A stretch of DNA of 64,000 bases from Gigaspora rosea (Eukaryota > Glomeromycota > Glomeromycetes > Diversisporales > Gigasporaceae), in NCBI GenBank assembly GCA_003550325.1, contig QKWP01000217.1:335828-399827 (forward strand). The letters are read 5' to 3'. Below the pieces are notes generated by a model. That model was not told where the DNA came from and searched no databases. It worked only from the letters and a program-made list of their open reading frames with translations. Positions 11,316 to 19,900 of this stretch are shown one piece after another. The position numbers were made by a program, and so were the translations under genes. Each line of letters opens with the position of its first letter. Positions within the stretch are counted from its first letter, which is position 1.

Positions 11316-11579
11316 ATGCAAAACTATAAAGAAAGAATTAAAAAATTACGTCAAGCGGAAGACCCAGAAGAGTATATATTAAATTCAGCTATGACTATAT
11401 TCCCTAATGAAGACAAATATAATAAAACTATGAATGATTGCAAAGCATGGTATGGCAATGATTCAAAGATATATACTTCTATTATGGAATTATATAAATT
11501 ATATTACAATTTAGCTAAAGATTATTTCATTAAAGAAGCCCAAATCGATAAAGAAGCAGAAGATTTCCTTAATTTATAA
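11316..11579 (+). CDS. Small helical protein, 87 aa, unknown
   Basis: I do not recognise this protein. It is hydrophilic and looks alpha-helical throughout, with many Lys/Glu/Asp and Tyr residues (ELYKLYYNLAKDYF) and no membrane segment. It begins about 125 bp inside the left TIR boundary and reads towards the integrase gene, ending 57 bp before the convergent integrase ORF stop at 11637. The reading frame stays open upstream of the ATG for another 51 codons, back into the TIR to a TAA at 11158-11160. No ATG occurs in that stretch, so an upstream exon or non-ATG start could add an N-terminal part. Confidence 0.5.
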   Translation: MQNYKERIKKLRQAEDPEEYILNSAMTIFPNEDKYNKTMNDCKAWYGNDSKIYTSIMELYKLYYNLAKDYFIKEAQIDKEAEDFLNL

Positions 11580-11636
11580 AAGACCAGGAACACCAACTTG
11601 AAGCATTCCACGAACATCTTTTATATTATAAATATT

Positions 11637-12722
11637 TTAATTCGTAAGCACCCATTGGGGTGGGTATTCAACATCTTTTATAATTTGAAGCTGCTCTCTT
11701 ACAAAAGATCTTTCTGGACCATTACCATTTTCATCTTCTAGCCAGTACAAAATTGGCTAATTTTTTTGTACCAAAGATTTGCAGATATAATAAACCTTAG
11801 GACTCCAGTTCATGTCAGTAATTCGTCTTCTAGCAGGACCATGTTCTAGTTCAACAGGTTTAAGAAGATATCTCACCATATCATAATAGGATAAACAAGG
11901 ATCATTATATCCGATAGGCCTTTTGTGTTTTATAGCTGGCTTAGCAATTATCTTCTTTCCTTTTAATGCCTTTTCTACAGCTTCATTAGGAGACATACCT
12001 ATTAACCGAGTAGAGGCACTATTAAAATTATTATCATTAATATGAAGGCTTCTAACCCAAACTCTAGAACGTTCTGATAAAGGTAACAGTAAATCTTTAG
12101 CATCTTGTTGAATAAAAGAATGCTTTTCAAATTCCTGGTGATCGCACTCTGCTATAGCATTGCCTTCCTTAGATTTAGCATACTGAATTTTTACGCCATA
12201 CTCAAGCAACAAATCTCTACACTCACCCATATATTCAGATCCTTTGTCTAGGATTAAAAGTTTTGGCCAGCTAAGTGGGCAATTCGAATCATTATAAATT
12301 TTCTTAATCACTCTAGCCATTTGTGACGCTGTTTTATCAGTCAAAGCGAAACTACATCGATATCTGGTTGCAATATCTTTTATTACGCCTCTATACTTGT
12401 AAATCTGATTGCCAACTTTATCATGGGGCATAGGTGTAGTATCAGATTGGTGTACTTCATTTAAAATTTGTATATTATTAAAGGAGGCATGCTGAATAAA
12501 CTTTGGTCTAGGCTTATGAATCTGATGCAAAGCCTGTTTTTCAAGCCAATCATATACTTCATCAATAGAAAAATTATACCCAGCTTTTAAAGAAGCTTCA
12601 TATAATTTTTTTACAGTTCTTTGATAGCCATTAGGTTGATAATAAATCTTACACAAAGCAATAGATATATCTAGTTTATGAGCTTTTTTAGAATCTATTT
12701 GTATTATAGGAATAGATAACAT
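11637..12722 (-). CDS. Polinton-type DDE integrase with one in-frame TAG
   Basis: This is a retroviral-like (rve) integrase that would insert the element's linear DNA and create the 5-bp duplication. An N-terminal helical domain (PNGYQRTVKKLYEAS...VYDWLEKQALHQIHKPRPKF) resembles Polinton integrases. The RNase H-fold core follows with all three catalytic acids visible: Asp in EVHQSDTTPMPHD, Asp in LLILDKGSEYMG and Glu in KEGNAIAECDH. The first open segment has 321 codons and stops at TAG (11757-11759). The same frame then continues for 39 more codons to TAA at 11637-11639. That extension looks like the missing integrase C-terminal SH3/chromo-like strands (PILYWLEDE...RSFVREQLQ), so the true gene spans the stop. 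The TAG sits where Gln (CAG) would fit, so it is either a C-to-T mutation or a readthrough codon (context TAG-C). Its ATG lies 28 bp from the divergent Gag ATG. Confidence 0.88.
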
Positions 12723-12750
12723 TTTTAAACCAGCTCACTTGTAAGCAAAA

Positions 12751-14820
12751 ATGAGTGAAAAAATCAAACAGTTTAAAGGTGCTTTATTGGTAATACAAAA
12801 TCGAGTTAGCAAATTACAGCAGGATCTAGTCTTAAAAGAAGATTATATTAAATATCTCGAAAAAGAAATCTTAATTCGAGATGAAGATCTAGACCCATTG
12901 CGATTAGAAATATCTAATCTTAAAGAACAGTTAGAAAAGACGCTTCAAAATTCTATAAATCAAGAGAATTATATAGATTATTTAGAAAAACGGTTAGCAA
13001 TTTTTCAGAATGAAATAGACAAGCTTAATGAAAAAATTCTTGTTTTGTATAGATCTGAAAGATCATTGCGAAGCAATAATAATATGGCACAACAACCAGG
13101 ATCACCTAGATTATCTCTACCTGAAAATCAAGCCACGATCCAAAATAATAGGATTCAGCGAGAGATTAATAATATTAGACAGTATTTTCAAAGCCCAGTT
13201 ACAATAACACCTACAATAAATGGTATTGTAGATTATCTTAATATTATTTCAGATGCCGGCAATAGGTTTGAAAGATTGGTACTAGAAATATATCCACGAG
13301 CAAATGCTCGAGCAATTAATGCAGAAAATCGAGTAGCGAATTTGCAGACCCAGCTAATAACTTTGCAAACCCAGTTAATCAATTCTCAGACCCAGTTAGC
13401 TGATTCACAAACCCAGTTAGCTACACTTCAAAATGACTATGATCTTCTTCATCAGACTTATGAGGCCCACAGAACACAGCATAATATATTCAAATCTCGA
13501 GAACTTGATGGGCGAATTACAATCCGCACACAAAAAAGACGGATATCAGAATTGCTTATAGAAAGCTTTGCATTAAAATTGAGAAACAGACAGACCTATC
13601 ACCAATTACAAAATAAGTGGGGCAAGTGGAAAAATCGGGCCCGAAATTCCGAACAATTAATTAATAATTTAAATCAACAAGTTTTTGTGCTACAGAATAA
13701 TATAGCAAACATGGCAACCTTAACAGATGTTATGTCTTCATTATCCCCATTGATTGCTCAAATCCCCCAATATATAGGACAGGAACCTCCTGATGAATAT
13801 TATAATAAAATAGTACAAGTATTTGCATATGGAAGTGCATTGGCAGTTGCTGGATTTAATGATGCCGTAAAAGCTGAAATTTTAAAATCTAAAATGTCTG
13901 GTAAATATACACCCGTCCCAGCTGAATACCCTGCAGGTACAAATATTGATACTCCAGCACGATTCTTAGCTTGGTTAAAACATAAATATCATGAAGAAAC
14001 ATTAGGATCACGCAATGCCTCTTTATCTAGATTAGCTCAAGAAAAATTTAACCCTACTGATACTCCTCAAACCTATGAAGACAGAATTCGTCTTTTATTG
14101 TTACAAACACCAAATAATAACCAGGATGCATTGGCCATATTATGGACTCATTTACCTGATGAATTATTTACAAGAGTAAAGATAACAAATCCGGGTGATA
14201 TAAATGCTTTCTTCACAACTGTTAAAGACACATGGCTTGAGCGAAAACCATCTACCTTTACATATAATGGAGTTAATAGCAATTCATCAGTTCCTATAAT
14301 TTTATCTAATACAATACCTAGTGAAAATTTAACTATATATAAAAAAGCATATGACGAATTAGATTTTATAGCTCAAAGACTAGGGTATCCTGATAATGCA
14401 TCTAGAGATCCTGATGCTTTAAAAAATTTTATCGAAGAAGAATTATATAAAAGATTAGGCTATGCGAATTATAATATACAATCCAAAAAATTATATGCTA
14501 CAAAGAATCCTAGAGCTAGAAAATTAACAAATTCAAAAAAAGTAGAAAGATACTGTTCTATGTGTGGAAAACCCGGCCATACAAAAAAGAATTGCCCCAA
14601 AGTCTGCGGAGCAGGACACTTCGTGTCTAAAAAAGCTAAAAAAATTAATAATATTTCTCAATATGGATATATCAGCCAAAGCCAATCGGAAGATGAAATT
14701 GAATACGATCAAGAAGAAACTAGCCAATCAGAAAGTGATCAAGAAAATAGCGAGATTGAATCTCAAGAAACCAATTGCTTTAATTTAAAAAAAAAAGTGG
14801 GGTTTCTAAATCATCTATAA
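12751..14820 (+). CDS. Retrotransposon-like Gag with CCHC knuckle
   Basis: This 689-aa protein has the layout of an LTR-retrotransposon Gag, the structural protein that forms the particle shell and binds nucleic acid. Residues 1-110 form a Leu-rich coiled coil. Residues about 190-245 form a second coil with heptads of TQL..(S/L)Q encoded by 21-bp tandem repeats. Residues about 340-520 resemble the Gag/capsid domain, with a KFNPTDTPQTYEDRIRLLLL segment and LAILWTHLPDELFTRV. A zinc knuckle C-x2-C-x4-H-x4-C uses Cys602, Cys605, His610 and Cys615 (CSMCGKPGHTKKNC). An acidic Ser/Glu/Gln tail follows. The ORF ends shortly after a TTTA10 slippery run that opens the -1 frame into the protease. Polintons normally carry jelly-roll capsid genes, so a Gag here is unusual. 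Confidence 0.85.
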   Translation: MSEKIKQFKGALLVIQNRVSKLQQDLVLKEDYIKYLEKEILIRDEDLDPLRLEISNLKEQLEKTLQNSINQENYIDYLEKRLAIFQNEIDKLNEKILVLYRSERSLRSNNNMAQQPGSPRLSLPENQATIQNNRIQREINNIRQYFQSPVTITPTINGIVDYLNIISDAGNRFERLVLEIYPRANARAINAENRVANLQTQLITLQTQLINSQTQLADSQTQLATLQNDYDLLHQTYEAHRTQHNIFKSRELDGRITIRTQKRRISELLIESFALKLRNRQTYHQLQNKWGKWKNRARNSEQLINNLNQQVFVLQNNIANMATLTDVMSSLSPLIAQIPQYIGQEPPDEYYNKIVQVFAYGSALAVAGFNDAVKAEILKSKMSGKYTPVPAEYPAGTNIDTPARFLAWLKHKYHEETLGSRNASLSRLAQEKFNPTDTPQTYEDRIRLLLLQTPNNNQDALAILWTHLPDELFTRVKITNPGDINAFFTTVKDTWLERKPSTFTYNGVNSNSSVPIILSNTIPSENLTIYKKAYDELDFIAQRLGYPDNASRDPDALKNFIEEELYKRLGYANYNIQSKKLYATKNPRARKLTNSKKVERYCSMCGKPGHTKKNCPKVCGAGHFVSKKAKKINNISQYGYISQSQSEDEIEYDQEETSQSESDQENSEIESQETNCFNLKKKVGFLNHL
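14784..14796 (+). promoter_or_regulatory. -1 ribosomal frameshift site, Gag to Pro
   Basis: In the Gag frame the sequence reads T-TTA-AAA-AAA-AAA-G. T_TTA_AAA (14784-14790) is a canonical X_XXY_YYZ slippery heptamer, and the A run adds A_AAA_AAA options. A -1 slip enters the protease frame, which is blocked by TAA at 14781-14783 immediately upstream and then open to 15701. The Gag frame stops 24 nt after the run, at 14818. I did not identify a downstream pseudoknot. Confidence 0.75.
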
Positions 14821-15701
14821 AAAAGAAGTCCAATAAGCCAAAAACTAGTAAGAAGGCTATTAATGAAAATCAGATATTTTTAGAATCGGTTAAATATATA
14901 ATAACAAGATATATTCCCCAATGCCCTAAAGAAGTTCTAACAAAAATATATACAGATCTTAGTAAATTGTTTCCTGAAATGAAAGACTCATATTATTCAT
15001 ATCATTTAAAAAACTATATGAAAAAAGAAGTAGACAAGGTCTGGGAAAATATAATAAAAAAGTATCAAGTTATTTTAGAACCATTATTCCAAGCATGCTC
15101 TGGTTCTTCTCATGAGCTCGAGAAGGTAGAGGGGTCTCCCTCTTCTGCATTAAATTTTGCTATAAAACAATACCAAGAAGCGCAATTTTATCGAAATTGG
15201 CTTGACCCATTAAAAATAAACTTTTTACAAATAAAAGAACCCAACAATTACGCTACTATTTCATGTAAAGTACATGATTTAGAGATACCCCATGCTTTAC
15301 TTGATACAGGTTCAGATGGGTCACATATTTCTGAAAATATCGCAAACCATTTTATAAAATATTTTGGGTTGAAAATCGACAGAAAAAAGGTTTACAGACT
15401 AACAGGGGCGGTAGGAGAAAAACAATCTATTGGAAGCTTTTCTGATATACCAGTAACTATAGGTAGCGGAAATGATACTTTAACAGTTTCAGATGAGTTT
15501 TCTGTTTTACCAACAGAAAAGGATAGCAATGGTAATGATATATCATTATTTATTCTTGGTACTAGATGGCAACATCGGGCTGGCTGGGAACCTATAGTAA
15601 AGGGTAAGTTTACCGCATCAGCTAATGGAAAAAATATTACTATTCCACTTTCAGTTTATAATGAGAGTGAAACTAATATACCAATAAAAAAAAGCAAATA
15701 G
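14784..15701 (+). CDS. Retropepsin-like aspartic protease
   Basis: The protein would cleave the Gag polyprotein. The active-site loop is LLDTGSDGSHIS (Asp-Thr-Gly-Ser, with Asp in the sequence encoded near 15303). The second-strand motif is LFILGTRWQHRAGW, corresponding to the LLGxDW block of Ty3 proteases. One catalytic Asp per chain implies that it works as a dimer. The first ATG is at 14967 and leaves about 110 residues before the catalytic Asp. However, the frame is open back to the slippery run at 14784, giving about 61 additional Lys/Ser-rich residues, so expression as a Gag-Pro fusion by -1 frameshifting is the better model. It ends at TAG 15699-15701, overlapping the next ORF. Confidence 0.87.
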   Translation, partial: FKKKSGVSKSSIKKKSNKPKTSKKAINENQIFLESVKYIITRYIPQCPKEVLTKIYTDLSKLFPEMKDSYYSYHLKNYMKKEVDKVWENIIKKYQVILEPLFQACSGSSHELEKVEGSPSSALNFAIKQYQEAQFYRNWLDPLKINFLQIKEPNNYATISCKVHDLEIPHALLDTGSDGSHISENIANHFIKYFGLKIDRKKVYRLTGAVGEKQSIGSFSDIPVTIGSGNDTLTVSDEFSVLPTEKDSNGNDISLFILGTRWQHRAGWEPIVKGKFTASANGKNITIPLSVYNESETNIPIKKSK

Positions 15702-16021
15702 TATTAGATAATAAGTTGATTCTAACAGATCGTATATGCCAGTATTGTAAAAAAGAATTTCAATACCCATCTGTTCTTAAGCGCCATTTAAAGTTAAAAA
15801 ATATATGTAGTCTAGCTTTAAACAAGAATTGCAAAAAGGTAGATAAACAGATTAGTCCAACAAGTAATCGGGTTAGTCCAACAAGTAATCAGGTTAGTCC
15901 AACAAGTAATCGGGTTAGTCCAACAAGTAATCGGGTTAGTCCAACAAGTAATCGGGTTAGTTCAACAAGTAATCAGATTAATATAAAAAATACAGTACCT
16001 ATTCGATTATTATTAGCCTAA
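15677..16021 (+). CDS. ATG-less zinc finger ORF with 7-aa repeats
   Basis: This open frame contains no methionine codon, so it cannot start conventionally. It overlaps the end of the protease ORF in the -1 frame and the overlap contains A_AAA_AAA (15686-15692). A Gag-Pro-zinc finger polyprotein made by two -1 frameshifts is the likely product. It encodes a finger C-x2-C-x12-H-x5-C (CQYCKKEF...KRHLKLKNIC) followed by six tandem copies of SPTSN(R/Q)V and a short tail. The finger closely resembles the one at the N-terminus of the same element's DNA polymerase (CDRCGKDF...IHLERKNPC). A shared binding target, such as the TIRs or the polymerase's substrate, is possible but inferred. The upstream in-frame stop is at 15674-15676. 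Confidence 0.7.
   Translation, partial: YTNKKKQIVLDNKLILTDRICQYCKKEFQYPSVLKRHLKLKNICSLALNKNCKKVDKQISPTSNRVSPTSNQVSPTSNRVSPTSNRVSPTSNRVSSTSNQINIKNTVPIRLLLA
15686..15692 (+). promoter_or_regulatory. -1 ribosomal frameshift site, Pro to zinc finger
   Basis: In the protease frame the sequence is ATA-AAA-AAA-AGC-AAA-TAG, giving the canonical heptamer A_AAA_AAA. The zero-frame stop lies 6 nt after the heptamer. The -1 frame is open only from 15677, so the slip window is confined to the overlap. The absence of any ATG in the downstream ORF supports its use. Confidence 0.68.
15851..15976 (+). repeat. 21-bp coding tandem repeat, six copies
   Basis: Six units of about GTTAGTCCAACAAGTAATCG encode SPTSNRV-type heptapeptides. 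Units differ at one or two positions (Arg/Gln and Pro/Ser). The repeat count is probably polymorphic between copies. Confidence 0.95.
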
Positions 16022-16051
16022 ACATGGAAAAAAATGGATGGATCACTTTTT

Positions 16052-16612
16052 TCAGAATATATTATTGCGAAGCAATGACCCTTCGGGTTTAGAATATGAT
16101 TTACCATCTTTTTCTTCTAATGCATGAATAAAATTATATATAGTACCATCTCGAATATATTTTTTTAATGAAAGTTCGAATAATTTTGTACTCCAATTAG
16201 CCATATCTATCTTAATTTGATTGCATTCTATATCTTTCTGTTGCTTAATAGTTTTTAAGGTTTCTTCAGTAGATTTAATAAATTCTTGACGTAAATTATC
16301 TGTAGCATCTTTGATTCTAGCATTAACCTCTTCTTCAGTGTATAGAGGAGCAATGTTGGCACAGAGTGCTGAAGAAGCTGTACAATAAGGCTCTGTCTCT
16401 ACTTCTATTGTAGGATTATATCGAGGTTTTTTATTTCTTTGGTATCTATCAACTTCATGTTTTAAAAATGCCTCGATAATAGGGCTAATACTACTTGCTT
16501 CACTTTCTGATAATGGATTTTTTTTTCGAGTTGTAAGCCGAATCCATCCAGCTTTTATTAATGAAGGTGGTAGTTGAGCAAGAAGACTTGAATAATTTTC
16601 ATGAAATTCCAT
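16052..16612 (-). CDS. Unknown 186-aa protein with coiled coil
   Basis: I do not recognise a family. Residues about 1-60 include a hydrophobic stretch (YSSLLAQLPPSLIKAGW) and a basic RLTTRKK patch. The middle is polar. Residues about 90-140 (EEEVNARIKDATDNLRQEF...EETLKTIKQQ) should form a coiled coil, and the C-terminal part ends with a charged tail. It lies tail-to-tail with the zinc finger ORF (30 bp apart) and downstream of the polymerase on the same strand. About 350 bp of intergenic DNA with paired palindromes lies upstream of its ATG, so it probably has its own promoter. It could be an additional structural or regulatory protein. Confidence 0.6.
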   Translation of the reverse strand: MEFHENYSSLLAQLPPSLIKAGWIRLTTRKKNPLSESEASSISPIIEAFLKHEVDRYQRNKKPRYNPTIEVETEPYCTASSALCANIAPLYTEEEVNARIKDATDNLRQEFIKSTEETLKTIKQQKDIECNQIKIDMANWSTKLFELSLKKYIRDGTIYNFIHALEEKDGKSYSKPEGSLLRNNIF

Positions 16613-16961
16613 ATAATTATATAAAAAATATTTTCATGTAATATTATAATCTTTCAAAAAATATAAAAAGCATCCTCACTTCGTGAGAAATTATAATCTT
16701 TCAAAAAAATATAAAACCACTCAACTATTTTGATAACAGTTACCGACTTTAGACTCAAAGGGGAATCGAAGATTCGATGCTCTGCATCATCATTGCTTTG
16801 CAATATATATTAATATTTTTATAAGACTGTGACCTTGAGGTCACGTACTACGTTACACAAGGCGCAGTATGTAGCACAGTAGTCACATGATATTGTGACC
16901 TATGGGTCACGTACTACCAATTTAAAATACTAACAAATACCAACTTGAACTATTCCATGAA
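16613..16961. promoter_or_regulatory. Intergenic region with paired palindromes
   Basis: Upstream of the minus-strand 186-aa gene are two copies of a GTGACC...GGTCAC palindrome, each followed by GTACTAC (16829-16844 and 16895-16910). Closer to the gene, a block ATTATAATCTTTCAAAAAA occurs twice (16643 and 16690). Between the two blocks is a small hairpin, CTCAC-TTC-GTGAG. Spaced repeats of a symmetric site suggest binding of a dimeric regulator or a replication/packaging signal. This is inference. Confidence 0.5.
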
Positions 16962-19900
16962 TTATGATATATGAGATACATATTCATTTTGATACTTTTT
17001 TGAGAGCTTAACACTTAAAGCTCTTTGTTCAGCTAACTCTGAAAATATTCCATTTGATACAAAATTTTTATATGCTTGTATACGCCAATGACCATATGGC
17101 AAAGTAGTTATTTTATCAGATAATATCCAACGCTTAGTATCTATAGGGCAAAGAGCCTTCTTTTCTGATTCAATCAGAGATAATATATGGTCTTTTGAAC
17201 GAATACCCACATTTTTGGCATAGAATACTTCCTTATCAAAGAGACAGTCCCGATATACTAGGGTCATAGGATCTGCCTCAGTTCGCATAGCTTCTTGCTC
17301 TGATAATAATGATCTATCTATCGGATCATCTAGCAAAGACCCTTCTAAAGCTGGCATGTATGAATTCATGGCCATTTCATTTATACCTTTTTTACTAACC
17401 CCCTTATGCTTAGACTTTGTAGACTTATCTGCTAAGACATAGTGATATGATTTAGCCTGAATATGATAAGATTCTGTAATCACATTGCCTGGAGTCTCAT
17501 CTTTAAAAAGCCCAATAGTCTTAGAATCATTAAGGTCGAAAAGATCAGGTCGCTCTGCCATGTCTTTATAGATATCTTCAGTTTCAACTTGGAATATGAA
17601 TAAGTCTGTATCCATATATCCAAGCTGGGCTTTATCACCATATCTTTCTTTTATATATCCATACCAGAAGCGATACATTAAAAGTTTGCTAAGGCCAAGA
17701 ACTGATGCTCCGACAATAATAGGCTTGTTAAGAGTTACACTAGCTTTTCCCATATGTGCCCCAACAAGTGTATTTCCAAGCTGTCTAGCATATTTAAAAG
17801 AGGGTTTACAGATCTGGTTAATAAATTTCTTTTCGTCTTGCTCATTATTCATAGCCATAAGCTTGACGTCTTGGTATTTGCGAACATTTTCTATAGTTTT
17901 GCCATATACCGAATTATTCATGAGCTTAAAGAAATCTTTCTCAAAAGCATTCTTAGCACCTTGTCGCTTTTCTGTATTAAAAGCTATATAGGGTGCGAGC
18001 CAGTTAGTTTGATCAAAAGATAAGATTTCTATTACCTTATCTACTATCATACCTAATTTTACATAGTATTGAAGCTCTTGGTAATGAATTACATAATCTT
18101 TTCGTAGACCAAGATGAGGTACTAATTTTTCTGTTGCTAAGAAACGTCCACCATCCAAGCTATCTACAAGTTCTGTAGTATGGGGGCTTAACATATTTTT
18201 ATTTACAGCCATATTTTCTACAGCTGGAGGTAAATCATTCAAATATTCATGAGTTTTTAAAGGAAAATGTGTATTAATCTTTAGAAAATATCCTCTTTTA
18301 GCATCTGCTTTGGTATTAAGAATCTTATTGAGATATTTTTTTTGCTCATTTCGATTATCTTCAAGATATTTGCGACTTACCTCCCATTTATAATTTCCAA
18401 TAGGCAAATATTGACTCATAGCCCATCCATAAAGATTATTAGCATCGACATAGCTTATCCATATTGTTGGTTTTGATGGATCAAATGACTTGCCTATTTT
18501 TGGATTATTGGCCTTAAAATAGCGCTTACAGGCTATAGCTATACCTCCACGCTTAGCCTCTTCTATTAAATCATGCATAGACATATCTGTAAAGAGCTCA
18601 ATCTCAATACCTGGCATCTTAAGCATAGCATCCCAAGCTAATGCTGGTGCTGAAACATAATGACTAGGATCAAGCTCATAATACTGCATACATGTCATTC
18701 GAATTGGGTCCAAATATCTGCAAGACTGAGTACATCGATTTTAAGATAGAGGTCATGATAATCACCTAAAGTCTTGCAGTTAAATTCTTTCCATACTTTT
18801 TGGGCATGCTCATAATCTTTTTGGCTAATTTTACAATGAAGATATGTACTAAATTCATGAATTGGTGGAAGCTCAATCTCTAAAAAACTATCCTGTGAAT
18901 CAATATAATCATAAGGATAAACTCCTTTACGACTTGCTAGTGAAATTTGATCTGAAGAATAGTCTCTAAAGTGCTAACTTGTAATAGGGTAGTTGGTACC
19001 CAAATTTTTCGTAAGATTTGCCAAGCTATTATTCATAAATTGCATGCTATCTATATATTTTAGCTGACCTACCTTCATAGACTTGTATCTCTCAAATGTT
19101 TCAGCTATGACCTTGATCTGATGAGCATTAACAGATTTCCCAACAGATTCACAGACTAAATGAGAGTCATAGCCCCGAAAATTATGAAAGACAACTGGGA
19201 TAGGAGTTTTCCATGGTTCTATCTGAAGTTTGAGATTGCAAGCATTGTGAGCAGGTCCTCGAAACTTACCTGTTATATGACAATGGTCCCAAACCTTATC
19301 TTTATTATCTGTGTCGAATTTATCTTTACATATCCAGCAGGTATTTGTTTTAGCAAATTTTTTCTTGTCTTCTTCAGTCTCAATTCGGTCATGTTTTATA
19401 GATAAGACCCTATTAATTTGAACTAATTCCTTATCAATTCTTTTGACAAATTCCTGAGTAGCATTTTCTCCTCTATATAGGAATGGGCCCCATACCTTTC
19501 CAGTATCGATCCAGTGAACCAAGTAGCAAAAGCTATTGGCCTTTTGTTCAGCAAGCTTTCGCATTTGCCCTCCATATTTCTCATCGCATTTCTTATTATC
19601 AGCCTCAAAGTCAGCTATAATAACACATGGAGCATTGATCATTCGTCCATAGTTCTTAAACTTCTCAAAGTCATTAACACCTTTGGTAGGTAATTCAACT
19701 CTTTGGGTAGCTTCTCCTAATCCGAAACAGTGCTTTTGATGATAGGCTAAAGATTTTTCTGATTGGAAGCTATGAAAGCACCGATTACAAAGATGTTTTT
19801 TAATATGTTTACTATTATCCTTAAATACCAATCCATCTGGGTTTTTGATCCAAAGAAAATGGTTCTTTTGCCCATACTTATTTTCAGATTTCGTAATATC

